A stretch of 8,525 nt of DNA from Bacteroidota bacterium (GTDB lineage: Bacteria > Bacteroidota > Bacteroidia > Bacteroidales > UBA10428), in the NCBI GenBank assembly GCA_024640925.1, contig JAHEEB010000127.1, positions 1 through 8,525 on the forward strand. Reading direction: 5' to 3'. Under the pieces are notes generated by a model that was not told where the DNA came from, made no database searches, and was given only the letters and a program-made list of their open reading frames with translations. Both the position numbers and the translations under genes were made by a program. This document shows, one piece after another, positions 1-6,801 of this stretch (positions within the stretch are counted from its first letter, which is position 1; the number at the start of each line of letters is the position of its first letter).

Positions 1-66
1 ACCGAAATATAATCCTAATTTTCCAAAAAAAATAAAAAAAACTAACACTGTTTTAAAAAAACATAG

Positions 67-74
67 TATATTTG
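67..74 (+). promoter_or_regulatory. Candidate Bacteroidetes-type -7 promoter element for the SPFH-RHH operon
   Basis: The octamer TATATTTG fits the Bacteroidetes -7 consensus TAnnTTTG exactly and sits 43 nt before the SPFH start codon. It is preceded by long A-tracts (24-40 and 55-61), which could act as a bent or UP-like region. No good TTG -33 element is found at the expected spacing; the nearest match is CTG at 48-50. The promoter call is therefore tentative. The tandem repeat at 71-92 overlaps its downstream edge and the predicted transcription start. Confidence 0.35.
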
Positions 75-92
75 ATATCATTTTGATATCAT
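71..92 (+). repeat. Perfect 11-bp tandem repeat, candidate operator
   Basis: The unit TTTGATATCAT occurs twice without a gap (71-81 and 82-92). Each unit contains the 8-bp palindrome TGATATCA, and the 11-bp period is close to one helical turn. Two palindromic half-sites one turn apart are the sort of target that ribbon-helix-helix dimers of the Arc/MetJ type bind cooperatively. Such a protein is encoded about 900 nt downstream in the same apparent operon. The repeat is seen directly; its operator role is inference. Confidence 0.5.
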
Positions 93-117
93 TTAAGTAT
101 TAATAAAACATCATCTA

Positions 118-972
118 ATGACAACTGAAAAAACAATTAGAAAAGTGAATGGGTATCTCATGATTCTCGTTCTGCTGGCGTCAATAGGAATTGCAATTGC
201 TAGCTTTGTAACCGAAAACATCGTTTTAGGTATTATTATGTTGCCTTTGTTCGTTATAATTGGCCCTGGTTTTTTTGTAATAAACCCGAACACTTCCAGA
301 GTAATGTTACTCTTTGGCGCTTACAAAGGTACATTGAAACAAAATGGTTTCTTTTGGGTAAATCCTTTTTACATCAAGCAGCCAATATCCCTTAAAGCCA
401 GGAACTTCGAGAGCGAGCGCATTAAAGTAAACGATAAACTTGGAAACCCGATAATGATTAGTTCGATTTTAGTCTGGAAGGTAGAAGATACCTACAAGGC
501 CATGTTTGACGTCGACAATTTCGAGAATTTCGTAAAAATCCAAACCGATGCTGCTGTTCGAAAGCTGGCAAGTTCTTACCCATATGATCAGTTTGAGGAT
601 GAAAAAGCCGCAATAACATTGAGTTCAAGCTTTGAGGAGGTGAATAAAAGTCTTGAAGAAGAAATCTCCGAACGCTTGAAACTTGCTGGTATTAATGTAA
701 TTGAGGCAAGAATTGGTTATTTAGCTTACTCACCCGAGATTGCCCAGGTTATGTTAAAACGGCAGCAGGCCACAGCTATTATTGCTGCCAGAAGCAAAAT
801 AGTAGAAGGTGCTGTTGGCATGGTAGAAATGGCATTAAACTTATTATCAGCAAAAGAATTAATAAAACTTGATGAAGAAAAGAAAGCCGCCATGGTTAGC
901 AATTTGTTGATTGTTCTTTGTGGTGACAAGGATATTGAACCAGTTATTAATACTGGTACATTGAACCAATAA
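118..972 (+). CDS. SPFH/band-7 domain membrane protein (stomatin/prohibitin superfamily)
   Basis: This 284-residue protein has two hydrophobic segments near the N-terminus (about residues 12-30 and 35-54). A band-7-like region follows, starting around VINPNTSRVMLLFG (54-67) and running to about residue 215. It includes the typical stretches around LKARNFESERIKVND and a KRQQATAIIAAR segment near residues 217-228, which resembles the end of SPFH domains. Family members form ring-like or cage-like oligomers at the membrane and organise lipid microdomains or proteases; no protease is encoded beside it here. The C-terminal tail is short and partly charged. The ATG at 118 is chosen because it gives a complete N-terminal anchor and follows an A-rich leader. 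The next gene starts 18 nt after its stop, which suggests co-transcription. The exact cellular role is unknown. Confidence 0.88.
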   Translation: MTTEKTIRKVNGYLMILVLLASIGIAIASFVTENIVLGIIMLPLFVIIGPGFFVINPNTSRVMLLFGAYKGTLKQNGFFWVNPFYIKQPISLKARNFESERIKVNDKLGNPIMISSILVWKVEDTYKAMFDVDNFENFVKIQTDAAVRKLASSYPYDQFEDEKAAITLSSSFEEVNKSLEEEISERLKLAGINVIEARIGYLAYSPEIAQVMLKRQQATAIIAARSKIVEGAVGMVEMALNLLSAKELIKLDEEKKAAMVSNLLIVLCGDKDIEPVINTGTLNQ

Positions 973-990
973 AAATAAAAGGTATAAAAA

Positions 991-1149
991 ATGGCAGAAA
1001 AGAAGTCATTCGTGCTAAGAATAGACTCTGATACCATGAAGGCGATTGAGAAATGGGCAGCTGATGAATTTAGAAGTACCAATGGACAACTTGAATGGAT
1101 GATACATAAATCGCTCAGGGATGCCGGAAGACTTAAGCCCAAGGGATAA
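991..1149 (+). CDS. Small Arc-type ribbon-helix-helix DNA-binding protein
   Basis: This 52-residue ORF begins with ATG at 991 and ends with TAA at 1147-1149. The N-terminal strand KSFVLRIDSDT (5-15) matches the DNA-contacting beta-strand of Arc-like ribbon-helix-helix proteins. It is followed by helix A (MKAIEKWAADEF, 16-27), a turn (RSTNGQ, 28-33) and helix B (LEWMIHKSLRDAG, 34-46). The R-S-x-N-G-Q-x-E-W turn is characteristic of the Arc family group often annotated next to SPFH proteins. It would act as a dimer or tetramer on short tandem sites, possibly the repeat at 71-92 upstream of its own operon. An alternative is an orphan antitoxin, but no toxin gene is nearby. Its last codons lie inside a long inverted repeat. 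Confidence 0.85.
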   Translation: MAEKKSFVLRIDSDTMKAIEKWAADEFRSTNGQLEWMIHKSLRDAGRLKPKG

Positions 1150-1275
1150 GAGGGTGTCCAAAAAGTTGATAAATAGCCACGAAGACTCTATCACTAAGGT
1201 TAATGTCTTTTAAATAAGATCTTTGTGAGTCTTTGTGGCTTTGTGGCAAATTTACTTTTTGGACAGCTGCTTATC
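1145..1275. repeat. 131-bp imperfect inverted-repeat element (MITE/REP-like)
   Basis: Outer arms GATAAG (1145-1150) and CTTATC (1270-1275) flank the exact complements TGTCCAAAAAGT (1155-1166) and ACTTTTTGGACA (1254-1265), with 4-nt spacers on each side. Inside are AGCCACGAAGACTC (1175-1188) and GAGTCTTTGTGGCT (1227-1240), which are complementary except for one base, plus a weaker CACTAAG/CTTTGTG pair. The heptamer CTTTGTG occurs three times (1221, 1231, 1239). The GTGTCCAAAAAGT-like ends resemble terminal repeats of some insertion sequences, and CACGAAG/CACAAAG-rich intergenic repeats are common in Bacteroidetes. There is no transposase ORF inside. The left end includes the stop codon of the RHH gene, so the structure may also terminate or stabilise that transcript. 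Confidence 0.75.
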
Positions 1276-1353
1276 ATTTCAAAAACAGCTTTTCATATAT
1301 ATAGTTTCGTAGATATCAATTAACTCAAAATAACAAAAAAGCTCTTCCCTGAA

Positions 1354-2169
1354 ATGAATACTCAACTGACAATCCGCAGGATAAAACACGAGGAACTTTC
1401 TTTAATCAGAGATTTTGCACCCACTGAATGGAATATAAACCTCGAAAAACTATATAACCACTATTATCCACAAACAGGATTTTATCCGATTATTGCCACT
1501 ATAGATAATTTGATTGTGGGAACTGCTATTGCAATAATACACAAAGAAGTCTCCTGGCTTGGAACTATTATTGTAAAAGAAGAATACAGGAATAAAGGCT
1601 TCGGACATTTTCTCACTTCGCACCTGATCGAACATTCACAAAAACTAGGAGCTAAATCAATTTTACTTGTTGCCAGTGACATGGGATTGCCAGTATATAA
1701 GAAGCTTGGATTTCAACACGATCTGAATTATCTCTTTTTCAAATCTGAAGAAACTCCTTCCTTCAGTTGCATCGATAGCCCTATCTTGCCTATTGAAGAA
1801 AAAGATTATGATGAAATTATGGATCTCGATTCCAGGATAACAAGTGAGAACCGCAAAGAAATTTTACTGATTAGTATGCAAAACGGGTTCAAATTTTTCA
1901 TTAAAAAGGTAACCGGTTATTATTTGCCCGATTTTGGCAATGGATTAATAATTGCAGAGGATAATCATTCTGGCCTGGAACTGATGAAATTTAAACTATT
2001 GAAGGAAAAATCAACTGTATGTATTCCTGAAACAAATTCTGTTGCAATTGACTTTTTACAGTCGATCGGATATTCTCAGTATCTGAAATCGCCCAGAATG
2101 TTCTTAGGTAAGAACATTGAATGGAAATCGGAATGTGTTTTTGCCCGTGGATGTGGATACTTAGGGTAG
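1354..2169 (+). CDS. GNAT-family N-acetyltransferase, two-domain (N-terminal GNAT plus C-terminal Acetyltransf_18-like)
   Basis: This 271-residue cytosolic enzyme transfers an acetyl group from acetyl-CoA to an unidentified amine. The N-terminal GNAT fold (about 5-130) shows strand 4 as WLGTIIVKEEY (68-78), directly followed by the acetyl-CoA pyrophosphate loop R79-N-K-G82-F-G84. The late-strand region is LLVASDMGLPVYKKLGF (104-120), where the YKKLGF motif is a typical GNAT ending. The second half (about 143-270) resembles the degenerate GNAT-like domain of YitH-type proteins, with IGY (238-240), PRMFLG (247-252) and the terminal ARGCGYLG. The start at 1354 is the first ATG after an A-rich leader, and a one-mismatch TAnnTTTG element lies at 1302-1309. 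It stands alone, separated from the next gene by 145 nt, so substrate prediction is not possible. Confidence 0.88.
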   Translation: MNTQLTIRRIKHEELSLIRDFAPTEWNINLEKLYNHYYPQTGFYPIIATIDNLIVGTAIAIIHKEVSWLGTIIVKEEYRNKGFGHFLTSHLIEHSQKLGAKSILLVASDMGLPVYKKLGFQHDLNYLFFKSEETPSFSCIDSPILPIEEKDYDEIMDLDSRITSENRKEILLISMQNGFKFFIKKVTGYYLPDFGNGLIIAEDNHSGLELMKFKLLKEKSTVCIPETNSVAIDFLQSIGYSQYLKSPRMFLGKNIEWKSECVFARGCGYLG

Positions 2170-2314
2170 ATAAATTTTTATGCATTTTAACAGTAATAAA
2201 ATACATACTGACTATTAACACGTTACTCTTCAAACAAACCAATATTTGACGGAAGCTATAGGTTTTTAAAAAACTAAAATCTAATTTAGAGCGTTTTTAA
2301 ATGCTTTTTGCCCT

Positions 2315-2875
2315 ATGAAAGCACTTCTAATTATTGATATGCAAAGGGGTTTGTTTAAACCTGAAACCCCACGACACGATGCCAATGGTGTAGTAAACAG
2401 AATCAATGCACTATCAGATTATTTTAGACAAACCGGTAAACCTGTAATTTTTATTCAGCATGATGGTTCAAGCCAAAATGTGTTTATTCCAGGTACACCT
2501 GAATGGAGAATATTATCTTCACTAAATCAAAAAGATGAAGATAAAATTATCAGTAAAACTGCAGACGATTCTTTCTATAATTCACAACTGGAAGCCATTC
2601 TGAAGAAAGAAAAAATAAAAGAATTAGTAATAACAGGTTGTTCAACCGACTTTTGTATTGATGCTACCATCCGTTCAGCACTAGCCAAAGATTATAAGGT
2701 AACTATTATAAAAGATTGCCATACAACTGGTAACCGGCCTCATATGACAGCAGAAAAAGTAATTGAACACCATAACTGGATTTGGCAAAACATGAAACCT
2801 ACCAAAGGAAAGACGGAAGTTATTTCTTTTGAACACTTTTTGAAGAAAAAAGCAACAGCGATTCAGACTGTCTGA
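2315..2875 (+). CDS. Isochorismatase-family cysteine hydrolase
   Basis: This 186-residue protein is of usual length for the cysteine hydrolase superfamily (isochorismatase, nicotinamidase, N-carbamoylsarcosine amidase). The three catalytic positions are visible: Asp8 in LLIIDMQ, Lys81 in ISKTADDSF, and nucleophile Cys114 in ITGCSTDFCIDATIRSA. The Gly-Cys-Ser-Thr-Asp stretch before the nucleophile matches the family's cis-peptide loop. It probably hydrolyses an amide or related C-N bond. The D-x-x-H metal-binding motif of nicotinamidases is not evident, so a pncA assignment is not supported. The 145-nt region upstream is AT-rich; its best promoter match is AATATTTG at 2241-2248, one mismatch from TAnnTTTG. 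The gene converges with the DHOD-like gene, leaving 24 nt between stop codons. Confidence 0.88.
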   Translation: MKALLIIDMQRGLFKPETPRHDANGVVNRINALSDYFRQTGKPVIFIQHDGSSQNVFIPGTPEWRILSSLNQKDEDKIISKTADDSFYNSQLEAILKKEKIKELVITGCSTDFCIDATIRSALAKDYKVTIIKDCHTTGNRPHMTAEKVIEHHNWIWQNMKPTKGKTEVISFEHFLKKKATAIQTV

Positions 2876-2899
2876 TTTCAAAGAAATAATTTCAGTGTT

Positions 2900-3934
2900 T
2901 TACTCAATTTTCGAAAAGTGCTTCATAAATTGCACGCGTTCGAATGTTGAAGCAATTTCTGAATCCTTTTTATTTAGCATTCCCCTAAACTGGTCAATCG
3001 TTTTAAACTGGTGTTTATCCATCCAGGCAGATAGCTCTTCAAGTATCTGAGAAATTACTGATATTTCCTGTTTGTACAAAGCCGAAACTACCTGGAATGT
3101 TGTCGCTCCGGCCAATAATTGCTTTATTGCCACATTGACATTGCTCACACCTGTTGATGCAGACAAGTTACATGATACCTGTCCCGACATAATAGCAATC
3201 CAACGCAGGGTATTCAAGTAATCACGACCCTCTGTTTCAACAGGAGCAGCTGTTATTGTAATTTTATCAATATCAATATCTGAATTATAGGGTTTATTAA
3301 ACAACACCAGTGCTTGTATTCCGCTTTCCGAAAGCTTTTTGATTGTATTTGAAAGCCCTGAAAAGTAATAACCTATCTTCAAGGAAATTGGTATAGTCAC
3401 AAATTTCTTAACCTCTTTAACAATTTCGAATAATTCGTTTTCATAAGAACTTCCTTCTACTCGACAATCCGACGGGAGGCTATAAACATTCAATTCAATG
3501 GCATCGGCTCCTGCCTTTTCAATTCTACGGGCGAAAAAGGCCCAGTCGTAATGCGAAACACAATTAATACTGGCAATAACCGGTATTTTAACCGCTTTTT
3601 TAACTTCTGTGATAAAACTTAGATAATCGATTAGAGTATTTTCTTTGGCAAAGTTAGCGATGTATTGTTCAGCTTCCTGGAAAGCATGAGGCATTTGTTC
3701 GAGAATTTCATTATAAGCCTTATCCCATTCTTTTGCTCCAGCACTGTCCGATTTCATAAGATTATCGGCTTCAATATGTATCTGTTCTTCAAAAATTGAT
3801 TTCAAAACAACAGCCCCGGCACCTCTATTTGCTATATCTGTAATGTTTTTTACGGAATTAGTAAGTCCGCAACTGCCAACTATCAAAGGGGATTTCAGAT
3901 TCAACCCCATGTATTTTACCGATAAATCTGCCAT
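2900..3934 (-). CDS. Dihydroorotate dehydrogenase-like FMN protein (TIM-barrel oxidoreductase)
   Basis: This 344-residue protein has the FMN-binding TIM-barrel pattern of class 1 dihydroorotate dehydrogenases. Visible motifs are LKSPLIVGSCGLTNS (13-27), VLKSIFEEQ with the conserved Lys45, IPVIASINC (117-125), AGADAIELNVYS (141-152), ISLKIGYY (183-190), LFNKP (211-215) and the phosphate-binding end LLAGATTFQVVSALY (273-287). In true DHODs the ELN motif continues as (L/V)SCPN or (I/V)SSPN. Here it continues as VYSLPSD, so the Pro-Asn substrate loop is absent and only Ser152 remains as a possible base. Pyrimidine synthesis is therefore doubtful. It is the last gene of the minus-strand set, 106 nt after flxA, and may act as a flavin electron-transfer partner. 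Similar DHOD-like genes also sit beside pyruvate:ferredoxin oxidoreductase in some Bacteroidetes (recalled, not checked). Confidence 0.85.
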   Translation of the reverse strand: MADLSVKYMGLNLKSPLIVGSCGLTNSVKNITDIANRGAGAVVLKSIFEEQIHIEADNLMKSDSAGAKEWDKAYNEILEQMPHAFQEAEQYIANFAKENTLIDYLSFITEVKKAVKIPVIASINCVSHYDWAFFARRIEKAGADAIELNVYSLPSDCRVEGSSYENELFEIVKEVKKFVTIPISLKIGYYFSGLSNTIKKLSESGIQALVLFNKPYNSDIDIDKITITAAPVETEGRDYLNTLRWIAIMSGQVSCNLSASTGVSNVNVAIKQLLAGATTFQVVSALYKQEISVISQILEELSAWMDKHQFKTIDQFRGMLNKKDSEIASTFERVQFMKHFSKIE

Positions 3935-3991
3935 TTTTTTAAAGTTTATAGATTGGTTTTGTTTGATTGTTCAATTATTATTTTTATCAAT

Positions 3992-4040
3992 GGTCAGAAG
4001 TCCGGAAGTCTTCGGATTTCCATTTTCGTACTTCGGACCT
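3992..4040. repeat. Imperfect hairpin repeat between flxA and the DHOD-like gene
   Basis: Read on the minus strand, AGGTCCGAAGT begins directly after the flxA stop codon (4040-4030). It pairs with ACTTCCGGACTT nearer the next gene (4009-3998), with one bulged base. A shorter internal hairpin is TCCGGAAG/CTTCGGA (4001-4016). GGTCAGAAG at 3992-4000 also occurs, in inverted orientation, in the hairpin at 5950-5997. No uridine-rich run follows on the minus strand, so it is not a canonical intrinsic terminator. Repeats built from GAAGTCCGAAG-type words are common between Bacteroidetes genes. Confidence 0.6.
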
Positions 4041-4883
4041 TTAATACTCTTGGGGTAATTCCTTCAGCTGCGCTAAAGTAAAAACAGGTCCATCCTTACA
4101 AACGAATACTTTTCCAACATTACAGCGACCACATTTACCAAATCCACATTTCATACGGTTTTCGAGGGTAGTAAATATATCCTCATCTTTAAACCCAAGT
4201 TTCGACAATATGGGTAAGGTAAACTTAATCATCACAGGTGGTCCGCACACAATAGCAACGGTATTCTCACTCGAAGGAGCCATTTTCTCAAGAACAGTAG
4301 GAACAAAACCGACTTCACCTTTCCAATCAGGGGTTTCGCCACCCGGATCCACGGTTGTTACAAGTTTAATATCGGGTCTGTCAGTCCACTCCTGCAATTC
4401 ATGCTTATAGACAAGATCTGCGACTGTACGGGCGCCATAAAGTATCGTAATATCTTTATAATCCTGACGAAGATCGACTGTGTTCCATATTACACAACGC
4501 ATAGGAGGCAGTGCAATACCCCCGGCAATGTATAAAAGATTTTTACCTTTCCAATCTTCGATAGGAAAAATATTTCCATACGGTCCACGGAAGCTCATTG
4601 TATCGCCTTCTTCCAATTTCGATAGTGCCGAAGTTACCTTCCCAACTCGTCTGAATGTACATTCGATATAATCTTTGCGGGTAGGTGCCGATGCTATGCA
4701 AAAAGTTGACTCGCCTTCGCCCAGAACCGAGTATTCACCAAACTGACCAGCTTTAAATGAGAATGATGCCGCATCTTCGGGGTTAGCAAATTTCAATCGA
4801 AAAGTCCGTACATCGGGAGCTTCGTTGGTAATCTTTTCAACCCTCATCAAATAGGGTTTGTATATATTTTCTATTGAACTCAT
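4041..4883 (-). CDS. flxA: FlxA: FAD/NAD(P)-binding reductase subunit with [2Fe-2S] site
   Basis: This 280-residue protein belongs to the ferredoxin-NAD(P) reductase-like group that includes sulfite reductase AsrB and hydrogenase gamma subunits. The FAD domain spans about residues 8-110, with FKAGQFGEYSV (43-53), FCIASAP (61-67) in place of the usual RxYS motif, and RGPYGN (99-104). The NAD(P) domain spans about 113-225, with LLYIAGGIALPPMR (116-129), ILYGAR (147-152) and IVCGPPVM (211-218). A C-terminal iron-sulfur motif has Cys246, Cys251, Cys254 and Cys262 (C-x4-C-x2-C-x7-C). It is the entry or exit point for NAD(P)H electrons in FlxABCD-HdrABC complexes. It starts at ATG 4883, 17 nt after flxB, with AAAGGA about 14 nt upstream. 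An AsrB role is less likely because no siroheme subunit (AsrC) gene is present. Confidence 0.87.
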   Translation of the reverse strand: MSSIENIYKPYLMRVEKITNEAPDVRTFRLKFANPEDAASFSFKAGQFGEYSVLGEGESTFCIASAPTRKDYIECTFRRVGKVTSALSKLEEGDTMSFRGPYGNIFPIEDWKGKNLLYIAGGIALPPMRCVIWNTVDLRQDYKDITILYGARTVADLVYKHELQEWTDRPDIKLVTTVDPGGETPDWKGEVGFVPTVLEKMAPSSENTVAIVCGPPVMIKFTLPILSKLGFKDEDIFTTLENRMKCGFGKCGRCNVGKVFVCKDGPVFTLAQLKELPQEY

Positions 4884-4900
4884 GGGTTATGGTCCTTTAT

Positions 4901-5926
4901 TTACATTTTTTGATCAATTTCCTGAAGTTGTTCTGCTATGTTCATGTCAACAGGGCAGGCACGTGAACACTTTCCGCAACCTACGCAGCCAGTAACTTTG
5001 TTCCTCTCGGGCATATATGCAAATTTATGCATCAATCGCTGCCGCCAGCGTTGACTTTGCACTTCGCGCGGATTATGACCCGATGTATGTATAGTAAATT
5101 GTTTTAACCCGCATGAATCCCAGCACCTGAATCGTATGTTTCTTGCACCATACCCTTCATCCTGAATATCGAAACAGGCACAGGTTGGACAAACATAAGC
5201 ACAAGCTCCGCATCCAAGACAGCGTAATGAATTAGTTACCCAGAAAGGACTATCAAAGGTCTCCTTTTTCTGCATTTTGGGTATCAGCGATTCTGAATCG
5301 AACCTTTTTTCTACAACAACAAGAAAATCTTCTTTTTTAGATTGAACAGCCTGAACAAACACATCCGGCATAGAAGTGGCGAGAGCTTTGCCTTTATCAG
5401 AAACCAATTCTGCTATATAATCTCCATTGCCTGTTTTAGTCAATAAAACATCGCTACCCTTCGTACTGCCAGGTCCCAGATTAACGGAAGTACAGAAACA
5501 ATAATCATCGGCTTTTGCACAGCTCATGCCTATGATAGTTAGCTTATCCATGCGCTTTTCAAAGAACATATCGTGAGTGTCCCATGTAAAAATGGCCCGT
5601 AACGAGTCAAAACCCCATACATCGCAAGGATGAATACCCCAAATAACAATTTCCGGAATCAGACTCATGTCCATATCAAGCATTTTAACTTCTTTCCCGG
5701 TCTTAACAAATTTAAAAAGTGTCTCTATCTTAGGGAATACAGAGTTCTTAACACTTTGCGTTGTCTGAATAAAATCGTCAGTTATCTGTTCAAACTTCTC
5801 AACAAAATCGAACTGTACCTCGTTTTTAACCTTTACAGGAGCATATATTAAATTACCCCGCGATTTCAGGCTATTAAAAAGTTTATCAAGGGAGTCCTTC
5901 TGTATGGATTTTATTTCCATGGACAT
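4901..5926 (-). CDS. flxB: FlxB: [4Fe-4S] dicluster electron-transfer subunit (AsrA/hydrogenase-beta-like)
   Basis: This 341-residue protein combines an N-terminal domain shared with AsrA and hydrogenase beta subunits with a C-terminal ferredoxin-like dicluster domain. The N-terminal part shows WGIHPCDVWGFDSLR (96-110) and GMSCAKADDYCFC (133-145), both conserved in that family. Cluster 1 ligands are Cys236, Cys239, Cys242 and Cys246 (CLGCGACAYVCP); cluster 2 ligands are Cys314, Cys317, Cys320 and Cys324 (CVGCGKCSRACP). Additional cysteines at 249, 251, 268 and 272 (CWDSCG) are also typical of the group. It would relay electrons between the FAD subunit FlxA and the rest of the complex. The ATG at 5926 is used; a second in-frame ATG two codons later (5920) is also possible. 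Confidence 0.87.
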   Translation of the reverse strand: MSMEIKSIQKDSLDKLFNSLKSRGNLIYAPVKVKNEVQFDFVEKFEQITDDFIQTTQSVKNSVFPKIETLFKFVKTGKEVKMLDMDMSLIPEIVIWGIHPCDVWGFDSLRAIFTWDTHDMFFEKRMDKLTIIGMSCAKADDYCFCTSVNLGPGSTKGSDVLLTKTGNGDYIAELVSDKGKALATSMPDVFVQAVQSKKEDFLVVVEKRFDSESLIPKMQKKETFDSPFWVTNSLRCLGCGACAYVCPTCACFDIQDEGYGARNIRFRCWDSCGLKQFTIHTSGHNPREVQSQRWRQRLMHKFAYMPERNKVTGCVGCGKCSRACPVDMNIAEQLQEIDQKM

Positions 5927-5949
5927 AGTTTTTTGTATTTATTAATATT

Positions 5950-5997
5950 AAGCTTGAGGCCAAAAGAAAGATACTTCAATCTTCTGACCTCATGCTT
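5950..5997. repeat. Hairpin repeat between flxC and flxB
   Basis: AAGCTTGAGGCCA (5950-5962) pairs with TGACCTCATGCTT (5985-5997) at 11 of 13 positions. An inner stem, AAGAT (5968-5972) with ATCTT (5979-5983), is nested inside. On the minus strand it begins right after the flxC stop codon. AT-rich sequence without a T-run follows it, so an RNA stabiliser, processing site or attenuator fits better than a strong terminator. CTTCTGACCT (5981-5990) differs by one base from CTTCGGACCT (4031-4040), just after flxA, which suggests a shared repeat family. Confidence 0.6.
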
Positions 5998-6801
5998 CTA
6001 TCTTATAAAAGTTTCTTTGTCATTTGCCTTATAGGTCGATAGTGTTGAAGGCTCTTTTATGGTCAACCCTGCTTTTGTATTGAAATTATCAAGTACCACA
6101 TCACTCATTTTAAATGTAAGTAGATGGACAGGTATACCTAATGGACACGAGCGACCGCAATCGCCACACCCTGTGCATCGTCCGGCAAGGTGCATTGCCC
6201 GCATAAAGTGCCATTCCATATTTCCTAATTCACTAGACTGAACAGGTATCCATTGTGGTTGGTTACATTCTACCTGGCACCTTACACAATAACACATCGG
6301 ACAAGCCTGACGGCATGCAAAGCATTTAATACAAGGCTTAAGTGTTTCATGCCAAAAGTCCCACCTTTCTTCAACCGACATAGCACTTATTTTCTCAATC
6401 AGTTTTTTATCCTCTTCGGGATGTTCGTTGCAATGATCGGTTAAATACTTTTCAATATCGGCATATTCATTAAAATCCAGAAATTGACCATCGAGGCCTA
6501 TTCCAAGAACTTTTACACTGTTTTCAACAATCTGGCATTCGTAAGTAAGAATTAAAACTGTACGCATAACAGGAACAGGGGCAACTATGGCGAGTTTGCC
6601 CAGACGCATAACTTCGTGTTTAGTAAGATAAACACCCAGGTTCTGTTTACATCTGTCATCAAAAATCAATTTTTCAGCTTGCCCTGGGGTTGTAATAAAT
6701 CCTGCATGTACATTTCCGGATGAACCTTCGTTATAACCGATTATACAATCTACCTCTTTACTTTCAAGAAGTTGTTGTGCTTTTCTGCGTAAACTATCCA
6801 T
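5998..6801 (-). CDS. flxC: FlxC: [4Fe-4S] dicluster subunit
   Basis: This 267-residue protein starts at the ATG at 6801. A longer form from a TTG at 6819 is less likely. The chosen ATG overlaps the end of flxD by 8 nt and follows an AAAGGGA sequence, suggesting translational coupling. The N-terminal half (about 1-110) resembles FrhB/FdhB-like subunits, with VDCIIGYNEG near residue 17, CKQNLGVYL near 51 and LAIVAPVPVMRTV near 70. The first cluster motif is Cys157, Cys160, Cys163 and Cys167 with further cysteines at 170, 172, 175 and 179 (CIKCFACRQACPMCYC). The second is Cys209, Cys212, Cys215 and Cys219 (CTGCGDCGRSCP). It is expected to carry electrons between FlxB and FlxD/HdrA. A 70-nt gap with a hairpin separates it from flxB. 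Confidence 0.85.
   Translation of the reverse strand: MDSLRRKAQQLLESKEVDCIIGYNEGSSGNVHAGFITTPGQAEKLIFDDRCKQNLGVYLTKHEVMRLGKLAIVAPVPVMRTVLILTYECQIVENSVKVLGIGLDGQFLDFNEYADIEKYLTDHCNEHPEEDKKLIEKISAMSVEERWDFWHETLKPCIKCFACRQACPMCYCVRCQVECNQPQWIPVQSSELGNMEWHFMRAMHLAGRCTGCGDCGRSCPLGIPVHLLTFKMSDVVLDNFNTKAGLTIKEPSTLSTYKANDKETFIR

Noticed and set aside
726..1142. 138-codon minus-strand ORF opposite the SPFH and RHH genes
   Set aside because: It is antisense to two well-supported genes, and its translation shows no recognisable domain.
2315..2875. Nicotinamidase (pncA) assignment for the cysteine hydrolase
   Set aside because: The catalytic triad is present, but the typical nicotinamidase metal-binding D-x-H motif is not seen, so substrate is left open.
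2871..2893. Bidirectional terminator between the hydrolase and DHOD-like genes
   Set aside because: Only weak AT stems (ATTTC/GAAAT) with 1-3 nt loops are present and no GC-rich stem; not convincing.
3941..3979. Promoter directly before the DHOD-like gene (TTG and TATAAACTTT on the minus strand)
   Set aside because: The -7 match is poor and the start codon would lie too close to the transcription start.
4041..5926. Anaerobic sulfite reductase asrAB pair
   Set aside because: FlxB and FlxA resemble AsrA and AsrB, but no asrC siroheme gene follows and the hdrA-flxD-flxC context points to a Flx complex.
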